Below are positions 8,033-16,184 of a DNA stretch of 24,601 nt, in pieces. Under the pieces are notes generated by a model. It was not told where the DNA came from. It was given only the letters and a program-made list of their open reading frames with translations, and searched no databases. Position numbers and translations under genes: made by a program. The DNA is from G026625185 sp035256645 (GTDB taxonomy: Bacteria > Desulfobacterota > WTBG01 > JAGOGO01), in assembly GCA_035256645.1 (NCBI GenBank), contig DATEXU010000178.1, positions 1 through 24,601 of the forward strand, given 5' to 3'. How positions within the stretch are numbered: position 1 is the first letter of the stretch; each line of letters opens with the position of its first letter.

Positions 8033-8936
8033 GGTGTGGCGTACCCTCTGTGGTATTCTTTTATGCGGTTTAATTTTTTGTTCATCGTTGGGCGCTCAAC
8101 AGGTTAAGAAAACACTTCTCAATGTCGGGTCTTATTACGAAGAAAACATAACGGAAGTCGACGGAAGAGATGTCTCCGCGGCCCTCGCCGTCTGGGCGAA
8201 GGAGATTGGCGACCAATATGGCTTTGAGGTAAAAACGTCTCTTTATATCTCGATGGAACAACTTGCTGAAGACTTCATCAACAAAAAAATCGATTTTGTC
8301 ACCATTCCGACGCTCAAATACGTTATGTTTGCATCGGCATTCAAGGTAACCCCGGAATTGGCCAATGTAAGAAACAACCGGATAACCACTAGATACCTTC
8401 TGGTGGTTAATAAAAGTAATCGGAATAACGCACTTACTGATCTGAAAAATAAAAGGCTGGCAATCAGGAAAAACAATGCTCTCGGCAGGATGTTTTTGGA
8501 TGTTGAGTTGATGAAGTCAAAGTTGCCCAGGTCGGATCGTCTTTTTGCCGCTATTCAGGAGAGCACCAAAGAGAATCAGGCAGCTCTGGCCGTATTTTTT
8601 GGCCAGGCCGACGCATGCATTATAACGGATGCGTGCTTTGGCACAATGGTTGAATTAAATCCTCAGGTGGGGCGTCAACTGAAGGTAATGAAGACATCGC
8701 CGGAATTTGTTGAAATGGTTGCTTTCTTCAACAAGGACTATCCGCCGCAATACAAGGAGAGATCGATGGAAGGTCTCGTAAATGGCGTGCGAGAATCCAA
8801 ACGCCTCAATCAATTCAGGCTCCTCTTTAATACCGAAGGCCTGAAGGCCATTACGAGTGAGGAACTCGACACCGTCAGGACGCTATTTGCTGACTATAAC
8901 CGTTTAAACGGGGAAAATAAAAAACAGCATCATTAA
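8019..8936 (+). CDS. PhnD-type periplasmic substrate-binding protein
   Basis: The 305-residue product resembles the phosphate/phosphite/phosphonate-binding (PhnD-like) family. A signal peptide occupies about residues 1-27 (LCGILLCGLIFCSSLGAQ). The mature part has the two-lobe pattern: a LAVWAKEIGDQYGFEVKT segment, KIDFVTIPTLKYVMFA, then DLKNKRLAIRKN and QADACIITDACF. The ATG at 8019 is preferred over GTG 8013 because GGAG lies 8 nt upstream. The start lies within the TolC gene, and a kinase gene follows after 10 bp. With no ABC permease nearby, a role as ligand-binding partner of the kinase is more likely than transport. That is inference; the ligand is unknown. Confidence 0.82.
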   Translation: MKIVKVWRTLCGILLCGLIFCSSLGAQQVKKTLLNVGSYYEENITEVDGRDVSAALAVWAKEIGDQYGFEVKTSLYISMEQLAEDFINKKIDFVTIPTLKYVMFASAFKVTPELANVRNNRITTRYLLVVNKSNRNNALTDLKNKRLAIRKNNALGRMFLDVELMKSKLPRSDRLFAAIQESTKENQAALAVFFGQADACIITDACFGTMVELNPQVGRQLKVMKTSPEFVEMVAFFNKDYPPQYKERSMEGLVNGVRESKRLNQFRLLFNTEGLKAITSEELDTVRTLFADYNRLNGENKKQHH

Positions 8937-8946
8937 AGAGCATTAT

Positions 8947-11355
8947 ATGTTCAGTGAACGAGAAACTATTTTGAGCCTCGTGAGAAGACGGGGAATCTTC
9001 TTTCGCACCTTTATTATATTGATGCTGCTTGCTGTCATTATTGTGGCGTTGTTCGCTTTTATGGTTATCCCAGAGGAAAGAACCGCTCTTGTGAAGACGA
9101 TGGATGCCCAGGCGAAGAATATAGCCGCTTCCATATCCGAAGCAACGGCAGTCGCTTTATTAAACGGTGACTATAGCTTCGTCGTCGAACATAACATGCA
9201 GGTTATCAAAAAAAGCGACGGCATTTGTTATATTATTACGGTGCGCGATAACGGCATGGCTCTCGTGCATACCGAGAAGGGTTGGGAACAGAAGGAAACC
9301 TCCGATCCGATCTGGAAGGATCATGAAACCGCGACTCAAAGCGGCATCATCTTCAGCACGCTTGTCGGAAAGAAGGTTTACCATTATACCGCCCCTCTTC
9401 AGTTTTCCGGGATAGATTGCGGGAATATTTATATCGGTATGTCGTTAAAAAAGTATGAGGACCAGGTAAACCTGGTCTACCGGGTTATTTTTATGGTCAG
9501 CGGGTTTTGTCTGATCATTGCGGCCGTTCTTTCCTATTTTTTCGCCAGGCGATTGACGGCTCCAATACTTGACCTGCGTGCTGTTACGCAAAAAATTATT
9601 GCCGGCGATCTTGCCGCGCGCGCATCTATTGCGGTCGATGATGAAGTGGGACATTTGGCGAAGTCCTTCAATAACATGACGGACACCATGCTGGAGTCAC
9701 AAAATTCCCTTAAAAAAGCCCTTGAGGAGCTGGAATTACACCGCCAAAATTTGGAAATCCTCGTGCAGAACCGAACAGAGCAGTTGAGGGAAGTCAACAG
9801 GCATCTGCAACATGAGCTTGCGGAACGCAGGCGGGTGGAAAGCGCCCTGACGGAATCGGAACAAAGATACCGCACCATCTTTGAGACCGCGGGCAACGCC
9901 AATATGATTGTTGAAAAGGATGATACGGTATCGATGATAAATGCCGCTTTTGAAAAATTGTCGGGATATTCACGAGGTGAGGTTGAAGGGAAAAAGAGCT
10001 GGCGGGAGTTTTTTTCTGAGAAGGACCGACAAAAAATAAAACAGCATCAGGAGGTGAGCCTTTATGATCCGAAGGTGGCTACGAAGGATTATGAGGTTTC
10101 ATTTATTGATAAAGCAGGGAATTCCCGTTGGGCTTATACCGCAATCGCGCACGTGCCCGGCGCTGGTAACATCGTCATTTCTTTAATTGATTTGACGGAA
10201 ATCAAACAGCTGGAAGCGCAATTGCTCCAGGCGCAGAAGATGGAAGCGATCGGCCAGCTCGCCGGAGGTATTGCCCATGATTTCAATAATATCCTCACCG
10301 CTATTATTGGGTATGCGGGTCTTTTGAAAATGACCCTTGGGAAAAATGAACTTGTAGGTGAATATGTCGAGCCCATCATCAGCTCGGCGGAAAAGGCCGC
10401 TCATCTTACTCAGGGGCTTCTTGCCTTCAGCCGAAAGCAAATCATTTCACCGAAGCATGTAGATTGTATCAAGGTCATCAAAAAAGTGGAAAATCTGCTG
10501 GTGAGACTTATGGGCGAGGATATTGAACTGAGGACAGAATATGAAGATCAACCCGTCATAATTTTTGCCGACACTGGTCAGTTGGAGCAGACAGTGATTA
10601 ATCTGGCGACCAATGCCAGGGACGCCATGCCGGAAGGCGGGTGCTTCTCGATCAAAGTTGAAACAACAACGCTATCTGAAACTGGTGCAGGCGAACAGGG
10701 TGTAACGAAACCGGGTAAATATGCCTTGATATCCGTGTCGGACACGGGTGTCGGCATAAGCAAAAATACGATCGACCATATATTTGATCCCTTTTTTACC
10801 ACGAAAGATGTGGGGAAGGGGACAGGACTGGGGCTTTCCATTGTGTACGGCGTCATTAAGCAGCATAGCGGATATATTAATGTTTATAGCGAAGAAAACG
10901 CCGGAACCACATTCAAAATTTATTTGCCCCTCATCAAGGCGATGGCCGAAGAAGGGCAACCAACAGCCTTGCCGAAGCTGGAGTTCGGTCATGAAACGAT
11001 TCTTGTTGCCGAGGATGACGACGTGGGAAGAGAGTTGTGCAGGATTATTCTCCAAAAATTCGGATACTCCGTGATCACGGCGTGTGATGGCGCCGACGCC
11101 ATAGGAAAGTTTAAGGCCAACCGTGATAAGATCGACCTTGTTTTGCTCGATGTGGTCATGCCAAAAAAAAACGGCAAAGAGACCTATGCAGCCATCAAAC
11201 AAATTAACCCAAACGTAAAAGCGCTCTTTATCAGCGGCTATACAGCGGATATTCTCCACAAGAAGGGCATATTTGAAGGCGATATAAACTTTGTCTCGAA
11301 ACCTATTTTACCTCAAGACTTGTCTAGGAAGGTAAGAGCTGTTCTCGACGCATAG
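8947..11355 (+). CDS. Membrane hybrid sensor histidine kinase (sensor-HAMP-PAS-HisKA-HATPase-REC)
   Basis: The 802-residue product has TM1 (about 18-40), a periplasmic sensor domain (about 41-177), TM2 (about 178-200), HAMP (200-252), a coiled coil to about 300, PAS (about 303-425), HisKA with GIAHDFNN (His444), HATPase with N box NLATNARDAMP and DTGVGIS plus GTGLGLS, and a C-terminal receiver with acidic EDDD, phospho-acceptor Asp735 (LLDVVMP) and a conserved Lys in SKPI. It ends the tolC-phnD-kinase operon, so its periplasmic domain may respond to the PhnD-type protein, by analogy with SBP-gated kinases. A separate DNA-binding regulator is not present in the window; the output partner is unknown. 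Confidence 0.93.
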   Translation: MFSERETILSLVRRRGIFFRTFIILMLLAVIIVALFAFMVIPEERTALVKTMDAQAKNIAASISEATAVALLNGDYSFVVEHNMQVIKKSDGICYIITVRDNGMALVHTEKGWEQKETSDPIWKDHETATQSGIIFSTLVGKKVYHYTAPLQFSGIDCGNIYIGMSLKKYEDQVNLVYRVIFMVSGFCLIIAAVLSYFFARRLTAPILDLRAVTQKIIAGDLAARASIAVDDEVGHLAKSFNNMTDTMLESQNSLKKALEELELHRQNLEILVQNRTEQLREVNRHLQHELAERRRVESALTESEQRYRTIFETAGNANMIVEKDDTVSMINAAFEKLSGYSRGEVEGKKSWREFFSEKDRQKIKQHQEVSLYDPKVATKDYEVSFIDKAGNSRWAYTAIAHVPGAGNIVISLIDLTEIKQLEAQLLQAQKMEAIGQLAGGIAHDFNNILTAIIGYAGLLKMTLGKNELVGEYVEPIISSAEKAAHLTQGLLAFSRKQIISPKHVDCIKVIKKVENLLVRLMGEDIELRTEYEDQPVIIFADTGQLEQTVINLATNARDAMPEGGCFSIKVETTTLSETGAGEQGVTKPGKYALISVSDTGVGISKNTIDHIFDPFFTTKDVGKGTGLGLSIVYGVIKQHSGYINVYSEENAGTTFKIYLPLIKAMAEEGQPTALPKLEFGHETILVAEDDDVGRELCRIILQKFGYSVITACDGADAIGKFKANRDKIDLVLLDVVMPKKNGKETYAAIKQINPNVKALFISGYTADILHKKGIFEGDINFVSKPILPQDLSRKVRAVLDA

Positions 11356-11557
11356 CGCATCGCCATATTTTTCCTTCCCCAGAGGGAGATAGGGACCCCC
11401 TTTATATATTTTTTATATAATTCGACAAAGACTCAAGGACTGTTGCTTTAGTTGGAAAAATCTCTCAAACAGACGCGAGAGTTCATTTATTCTTCGGACA
11501 CTTTTAAATACTTTCTTTCGATTCTCCGGTTTCGTTTTTTCTCGCCTTCCCCATGAG

Positions 11558-12193
11558 TTACGTGCCTTGGGGTTTGCGCCAGAGTTCTCCCAAAAATAAA
11601 GGTAATTCTCCCGCACAATAAGGCCCAACCTTTACTGTCCAACCGGTTTTGGCTTCGATGTCACTTTTTATGGGAGCAGTGACTCCGGGGAGGATAAGTT
11701 CGCGGTGTTTTACCCGGGAAGCAAGATGGGTCTCGTCTATCGCCTTAAAAACGTTTTCAGCAGTGAAGGTTTGATAGAGCATCGCCATATCCACGGTGTG
11801 ACCAAGGCAATCAACAAAAAGGAGATAAAAAGGTGCCGTGGTCGTGGAAAGGATAGCCATAAGCACGTCCTGAGTGGAAAGCGCGTTACCCGTGACCAGT
11901 ACGGGCGATTCTGGTCCTGGCTGGTTAATTTCGTGAAGCCCCAAAATGCCTGCAACCGGATGCTGGGTTATTTCTACTTCCGGTAAAAACGCATTAAGCG
12001 CAAGCACGACCTCTACTGCGTAAGCAAGGTTGGGTGTTATTTGCTCACACGGAGCGGTTTGTGCCCTCCGTTCTTGTAATATGTTCAGCCATTCCTTACA
12101 GGACGTGAAGCCACATGATTTTTTGCAGACGCCTTGAGGAAGATATTTTTCAATATCAATCCGCTCAAGATAAAGATCCGATTTAAGTGGCAT
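11558..12193 (-). CDS. Corrinoid iron-sulfur protein (AcsC/CdhD-type)-like short protein
   Basis: The 211-residue product resembles a shortened large subunit of the corrinoid iron-sulfur protein of acetyl-CoA synthase complexes. Its N-terminus has a 4Fe-4S domain: YLPQGVCKKSCGFTSC with Cys23, Cys27, Cys32 and Cys49 (CX3CX4CX16C, one residue longer in the first gap than usual CFeSP). The rest resembles the C-terminal corrinoid-binding half (GPESPVLVTGN, LFVDCLGHTVDMAM, LILPGVTAPIKSDIE, GWTVKVGPYCAGELP). The central TIM barrel of full-length AcsC (about 440 residues) is absent. A ribosome-binding AAGG lies about 9 nt before the ATG. It may carry a corrinoid or serve electron transfer or assembly; no other Wood-Ljungdahl gene is in the window. 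The 202-bp gap to the convergent kinase gene holds only AT-rich sequence with no clear terminator. Confidence 0.75.
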   Translation of the reverse strand: MPLKSDLYLERIDIEKYLPQGVCKKSCGFTSCKEWLNILQERRAQTAPCEQITPNLAYAVEVVLALNAFLPEVEITQHPVAGILGLHEINQPGPESPVLVTGNALSTQDVLMAILSTTTAPFYLLFVDCLGHTVDMAMLYQTFTAENVFKAIDETHLASRVKHRELILPGVTAPIKSDIEAKTGWTVKVGPYCAGELPLFLGELWRKPQGT

Positions 12194-12250
12194 GGTGAAA
12201 CCTTCGCGGCTTGGGGATAGAATAATTAAGCGCCAACAAGTTTTGCCTTT

Positions 12251-12350
12251 ACCCCGTTAGAAAGGCCCCATGCAGAAGCACGAGGTAAATTTAAAAATTC
12301 TTACACTTTTTCACACGGAGTAAATCCCATTAGAAAATTTTCTAACGGGG
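12251..12350. repeat. CCCGTTAGAAA half-site and palindrome at the end of the Nudix gene
   Basis: A near-perfect palindrome (12326-12350; CCCATTAGAAAA/TTTTCTAACGGG, one mismatch) spans the TAG stop of the Nudix gene. A third copy of the half-site (ACCCCGTTAGAAA) lies at 12251-12263. On the minus strand the palindrome could act as a terminator, though no long T tract follows. Confidence 0.5.
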
Positions 12351-12842
12351 TTTATGTTCTAACAATGTTTGGAGTCGTTCAATCAGCGCTACCTGAGCAG
12401 GGTTTATTTTTTGTTTGGCAGTTTCGCTCTCAAAAAAAGCACCCTGGTCAATTTCTGGAAATTCCTGTTTTTGCCCGGAGTGCGGTGGCCACTCCATTTT
12501 AAAGGTATTGCTTCTTATTGGCTTATTCTTATCCCAGTCCCCTGTGAATGCCCAGGCATACACAATTTTACCGTTTTTCTGCTTGATGTGCCCGAGTGAA
12601 ATATACTCACCCTCCGGTTTGATTCCGGTTTCCTCTTCAAACTCACGGAGAGCGGTTTGCAGAAGGTCTTCGTCTGCGTCAACTTCACCTTTGGGGATAC
12701 TCCAGATCCCCTCATCCTTTTTTGCAAAAAAAGGCCCGCCTGGATGGCCTAAAAAAAATTCAAGTGCACTCCCGTTGAGGCGATACATGAGCAGGCCCGC
12801 GCTCACCCGGGAATGGTGCTGTTTTTGATTTTCTGCTCGCAT
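12342..12842 (-). CDS. Nudix hydrolase (predicted NTP pyrophosphohydrolase)
   Basis: The 166-residue product has a complete Nudix box at residues 52-74 (G52...E58, then REFEEETG at 66-73), which binds the divalent metal and cleaves a nucleoside diphosphate linked to another group. The N-terminal VSAGLLMYR and GHPGGPFFAKKDEGIWSIPKG are typical of the COG4119-like group, whose substrate is not established. The ATG at 12842 is preferred over the GTG at 12848 because AAAGGA lies about 9 nt upstream of it. It is monocistronic with its own promoter. Confidence 0.88.
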   Translation of the reverse strand: MRAENQKQHHSRVSAGLLMYRLNGSALEFFLGHPGGPFFAKKDEGIWSIPKGEVDADEDLLQTALREFEEETGIKPEGEYISLGHIKQKNGKIVYAWAFTGDWDKNKPIRSNTFKMEWPPHSGQKQEFPEIDQGAFFESETAKQKINPAQVALIERLQTLLEHKPR

Positions 12843-12882
12843 GGTCACAAATCCTTTTACTTGAATAATTGCTTAGCCCCTT

Positions 12883-12910
12883 ATGATAATTAAACAACAG
12901 CCTTTGTCAA
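12883..12910 (-). promoter_or_regulatory. Sigma70-type promoter for the Nudix gene
   Basis: On the minus strand a perfect TTGACA (complement of 12905-12910) and TATCAT (complement of 12883-12888) are 16 nt apart, about 40 bp before the ATG. Confidence 0.7.
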
Positions 12911-13019
12911 TTGATTCTTGCTTGGAATTTAGCACCTCCTGGGCTGCGCTTTTTATTGGGCAATCCCTCCCCATCCCGTGAGGTTTGGGAATAACGTTCA
13001 AAAATAAGCATTTTATTAT

Positions 13020-13327
13020 ATGAATTTGATACCATTTGCTGCGGGCACAAAAAAGATAACGTTAGAGGCATGTCTTGAGATAGTGCGGATGTTTATGGCA
13101 AAGTTAAAAAGATGATTTCAATCTCGCATTGGTGCCGGGATGCGGATCATGGCAAACCCATAGATAACATTGCAGGGTTTAAAACGATCGTTAGGTTCGG
13201 CAGTCTGGAGATCCGTAGACAGATTATCCCACCTTCTCATTACATGAGGCTTGATATTAATACGAGAGATGTTTTGCAGCCGGGGATTGATGTAAACTAT
13301 GAACCTACAGTCAAGCGGCGATTTTGA
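13020..13327 (+). other. Gene-free gap (12911-13453) with two overlapping short frames of unknown status
   Basis: Two plus-strand frames overlap as ATGA: 13020-13115 (31 codons, MNLIPFAAGTKKITLEACLE then IVRMFMAKLKR) and 13112-13327 (71 codons, including GSLEIRRQIIPPSHYMRLD). Neither has a ribosome-binding site, and part of the minus strand is also open, so coding is doubtful. They could be remnants of a decayed gene; I recognise no family. Downstream, 13420-13450 has a small CAGGGA/TCCCTG palindrome. Confidence 0.2.
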
Positions 13328-13453
13328 TTAAAGGGAAGGCTTAAAATTCATAAACCAAAAACACATCGAACGCATGCTTCTTTGCTCATACCCTTGGCTT
13401 TTCGGCTGGCCTTATTTTTCGGGATCAGGGACTTCCCTGGTCTTCCCTTAATG

Positions 13454-13486
13454 TACCGGGAGCACTTTTTTACGGCGCTCCCGGTA
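13454..13486 (-). terminator. Hairpin after pal, probable terminator
   Basis: A perfect 10-bp stem TACCGGGAGC/GCTCCCGGTA (13454-13463 with 13477-13486) lies 23 bp past the pal stop. No T tract follows on the minus strand, so it may act as an RNA-stabilising hairpin rather than a complete intrinsic terminator. Confidence 0.5.
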
Positions 13487-13508
13487 AGATAGCAAGGATT
13501 GTCTGTTC

Positions 13509-14027
13509 TTACTTAAGTACGTTGAGATCGTCCCGGCGATTTTTTGACCAGCATGCTTCATTGTGCTCGGCACAGGAAGGCTTCTCTTTTCCGTAACTGA
13601 TGGCGGTCATCCGGTCAGCACCAATCCCCAGGGTTCCCAGGTACTTCATGGCAGATACCGCCCTCCGGTCCCCTAATGCCATGTTATACTCACTCGTCCC
13701 CCGTTCATCGCAATTGCCTTCAATCCGCACCTTCATCTCAGGGTTCTTCTTGAGAGCCTCAGCGTCTTTGTTCAGCGTTTCAATTGCGTCAGGTGTCAGA
13801 TTGGACTTATCAAAGTCAAAATAGATCGGATCCAGGGTAAGCATTACCTCCGGTTCAGGGGCGGGGGCTGGTTCCTCAACAACGGGAGCTGGTTCGACCG
13901 CCGTGGTCGGCATTGGCTCAGGCACAGGCACGGGCGGAGCCATTTTCTTATGACAGCAACCGCCGATGGCTAAGATGAGAAAAACAATAAGGGGGATGAT
14001 TGACCCTTGTAACAGTTTTTTCTTCAT
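13509..14027 (-). CDS. pal: Peptidoglycan-associated lipoprotein Pal
   Basis: Pal anchors the outer membrane to peptidoglycan and works with the Tol system. The 172-residue product has a signal peptide ending in lipobox AIGGC (Cys24), a Pro/Glu/Ala linker (about 30-60, VPEPMP, EEPAPAPEPE), then an OmpA-like domain (about 65-172) with IYFDFDKS, EGNCDERGTSEYN and the GDRRA helix, which bind diaminopimelate. The C-terminus (CAEHNEACWSKNRRDDL) matches Pal, including the paired cysteines. AGGAGG lies 5 nt upstream of the ATG. The usual tolB neighbour is absent, so it is separated from a tol operon here. Confidence 0.93.
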   Translation of the reverse strand: MKKKLLQGSIIPLIVFLILAIGGCCHKKMAPPVPVPEPMPTTAVEPAPVVEEPAPAPEPEVMLTLDPIYFDFDKSNLTPDAIETLNKDAEALKKNPEMKVRIEGNCDERGTSEYNMALGDRRAVSAMKYLGTLGIGADRMTAISYGKEKPSCAEHNEACWSKNRRDDLNVLK

Positions 14028-14346
14028 TTTTACCTCCTTTGATTAATTATTATTAAATACATACTAAAAATAATTTTTTTCAGATGATGTATGTACACTA
14101 AGGGCTTTCTTAAACCTGTTTACAGTTCAAAAGTACACCCCTGCAACTCACTAGTGGTTATATGGTTTTCGTATACTATCCATTCGAATGATTTTCGTTG
14201 TGATGCGATCCCACGTGAGTTTTTATCGTAATCACCCGATATACAAAACGTTGTTTTATTTTTTCGAGGGGCAGCGACAATTACTCTGTGAACGCTTGCT
14301 GAACATTCTGCTGTCTTGAGTGCGGAGGGGTTCAATTCCGTCGTGG
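14028..14346. other. Gap of about 320 bp with no recognised gene
   Basis: Upstream of pal the minus strand is AT-rich and may hold its promoter, but no convincing -35/-10 pair was found. A 71-codon minus-strand frame (14120-14335) lacks a ribosome-binding site and recognisable features. A GGGGTTCAATTCC stretch near 14328 recalls a tRNA T-arm, but no acceptor or anticodon arm could be built around it. Confidence 0.4.
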
Positions 14347-14697
14347 TTAGTATGCGCGTCTTTTTTTAAAAGTCATCACTTTATCGCCGGGCAATGTTAC
14401 CGTAATGGTATCGTCTGAAATTTTACCGGTGATGACCCCCCCCTCTTTGGTGTGTAATCGGATTCCCTTTCCCTTGACGATCCAACGAAACGGTACTTCT
14501 TTTTCATTGGTTGTCCACACACCATTATCATCGTCTTTTAATTCAAGGATCGTTTCCATCCGGGACGGTTCTCCTTCGCTCACGGAAACATATGTCCCCA
14601 CATACCGCTTGGTCGAATCACAGCCATGGGGAATGAAAACAAAGAGAAAAAGAAGAATCACCCATCCCCGCTTTATCCAAAGCACTCTCTTTTCCAT
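14347..14697 (-). CDS. Small hypothetical lipoprotein
   Basis: The 116-residue product begins with a basic n-region (MEKRVLWIKRGW), a hydrophobic core (VILLFLFVF) and a lipobox-like IPHGC (Cys26), so it is a predicted lipoprotein. The remainder is a beta-rich domain with YVGTYVSVSEGEPSRMETIL and EVPFRWIVKGKGIRLH, similar in pattern to small lipocalin/NlpE-like folds; this is only a pattern resemblance. An AGGT precedes the ATG by about 6 nt. It is the last gene of the leftward TlpA / cNMP-rhodanese / MauE cluster, 23 bp after the MauE gene, so it is probably cotranscribed. Confidence 0.7.
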   Translation of the reverse strand: MEKRVLWIKRGWVILLFLFVFIPHGCDSTKRYVGTYVSVSEGEPSRMETILELKDDDNGVWTTNEKEVPFRWIVKGKGIRLHTKEGGVITGKISDDTITVTLPGDKVMTFKKRRAY

Positions 14698-14720
14698 CGC
14701 GTTACCTGCCTGTAAAAAAA

Positions 14721-15212
14721 TCAGTTTCTTTTTCTTTTACTCCTTACCAACAACCCCCCCCTCCGGAAAACAAAAATGCGGTCGAAAAAGGCGATCTGTG
14801 CCGTCATCAGCATCAGCACCAAATCCCTAAAAACATCATACCAGCCGATTTGCGCACCCACACTTTCAAAACAGCCGCAGGTTATCGGTGAGCCGCGTAA
14901 CACATTTACCAATAAAGCCACGGTGAACAAAGCCATGATCGTTGTCAGCACTGCTGCGGAGGCTCGGGTTGCAAGCCCAATGATCAGAAATAAGCCACAG
15001 GATAACTCCACCCACGGGAGAAACACCGCCACCATATTGACCGACCAGTACGGAAGGATCCGATAAGCCTCCACGTTCTTCGCAAACTCGACCGGGTAGG
15101 GTATTTTGGTCATGCACGCGTAAATAAACATAATCCCGATAAAGAACCTCAGCAGGAGAGAGAGGTATTCACTGGTGACAAAACTTTTAGTAATTTGCCA
15201 AAGCTTGTTCAT
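14721..15212 (-). CDS. MauE/DoxX-family membrane protein
   Basis: The 163-residue inner-membrane protein has four predicted TM segments (about 18-37, 60-80, 84-105, 126-145). The MauE-like region has CGCF (Cys112, Cys114) after the third TM, as in MauE/DoxX proteins that act in disulfide or methylamine-dehydrogenase maturation. The start at 15212 overlaps the stop of the upstream gene as ATGA, indicating translational coupling; a start 10 codons earlier would lie wholly inside that gene. MauE-type proteins commonly pair with a TlpA-like thioredoxin, found two genes upstream, so electron transfer to the periplasmic thioredoxin is a reasonable inference. Confidence 0.82.
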   Translation of the reverse strand: MNKLWQITKSFVTSEYLSLLLRFFIGIMFIYACMTKIPYPVEFAKNVEAYRILPYWSVNMVAVFLPWVELSCGLFLIIGLATRASAAVLTTIMALFTVALLVNVLRGSPITCGCFESVGAQIGWYDVFRDLVLMLMTAQIAFFDRIFVFRRGGLLVRSKRKRN

Positions 15213-16120
15213 GGCTCTATGGGATACCCCTTTTTCTTCCATGCGGACAAATCGCCGGCCAAAATGGAGACATTGGTATGTCCCCGGAGGCGCAATTTGT
15301 CAGCCACTTGTTCGTCGTAAAGGCTGCTGATTGTTCGCCCGTAGACAACTATTTCTTGCGAGCGATCAATTCGTTCCAGTCCCATTAAATACGCAATGTC
15401 AAAGAGGTCTGAAGGCAGGCTCAGAGCTCCCTTGATATGTTCTTGGTTATAGAAGTTACTGGGCCGCGCGTCAACAAAGAGGACCTCTCCTTTGTTGTAC
15501 TTTTGGCTCGCCGCAGTTGGCGTTATCGCGGCAATGGGATCTTCAGACCAAGATTTTTGGATCAGACGGACTCCTTGTGGATTGGCAAAATTGAATAGAA
15601 GAGCGCAGATAATGGTCACACCGAAAATAAGGACAAAATCAAGCCACGTAATACGAGGCGCTTGGTAGTGTTCTTTGGTTTTTTCCTCAAGTTTCCCCCA
15701 GTCCTGGAGGAGCATTTTGGTAATATTCTGCACAAAACAAAGCGCCACGCTCGGATAGTCCTTGAGAATCTGGTCGAATAGCTGCTTGGGGAGGACGCTG
15801 ACGACAGTCTCTTCCAAGGTCTCTGTCGACGCTGTCCGCGGACTCCCGGTGAGCAAGGAGAGTTCACCAAAACCGTCACCCGGACCAAGCATCCCCAATT
15901 CGGTTTCTACTCCATGTTCATCACTCCGAAAAGCCCTTATTCTGCCAGAGCGAATAATATAGAAGCTGTCCGATGGCTCACCCTGCCGGAAAACGACCGA
16001 ACCCGGGGGAAAGACTATGGTTGGAATCATTTTCACAACATCAGCCAGTTTGTCCTTCGGCAGGTAGTCGAAGAAAGAGCGTTCAGTAAGTTTGTTTTCG
16101 ATATTTCTGGGTTGGGCCAT
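15209..16120 (-). CDS. Membrane fusion protein: cNMP-binding domain plus rhodanese-like domain
   Basis: The 303-residue protein has a cyclic-nucleotide-binding domain (about 20-145) with a phosphate-binding cassette FGELSLLTGSPRTAS (84-98), one TM segment (about 158-178) and a C-terminal rhodanese-like domain (about 200-302: VLFVDARPSNFYNQEHIKGA, then DLSAWKKKGYP). In active rhodaneses the loop after the VVY strand begins with a catalytic Cys; here it reads VVYGRT with Gly261, so sulfurtransferase activity is unlikely. Topology would put the cNMP domain in the cytoplasm and rhodanese in the periplasm. The ATG at 16120 follows a TGGGG at 9 nt. A TTG at 16144 is possible. It overlaps MauE by 4 bp. 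Confidence 0.85.
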   Translation of the reverse strand: MAQPRNIENKLTERSFFDYLPKDKLADVVKMIPTIVFPPGSVVFRQGEPSDSFYIIRSGRIRAFRSDEHGVETELGMLGPGDGFGELSLLTGSPRTASTETLEETVVSVLPKQLFDQILKDYPSVALCFVQNITKMLLQDWGKLEEKTKEHYQAPRITWLDFVLIFGVTIICALLFNFANPQGVRLIQKSWSEDPIAAITPTAASQKYNKGEVLFVDARPSNFYNQEHIKGALSLPSDLFDIAYLMGLERIDRSQEIVVYGRTISSLYDEQVADKLRLRGHTNVSILAGDLSAWKKKGYPIEP

Positions 16121-16184
16121 ACAGATAAACCCCACAAAAATCAAATCAAGAGGCAGCGGTCATGAACTGACTGCGCAAAAACAT

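Noticed and set aside
10672..11259. 195-codon minus-strand frame opposite the kinase
   Set aside because: It is an antisense shadow of the HATPase and receiver coding region.
14290..14350. tRNA or tmRNA 3' end suggested by GGGGTTCAATTCC
   Set aside because: No matching acceptor, D or anticodon arm and no tag reading frame could be found nearby.
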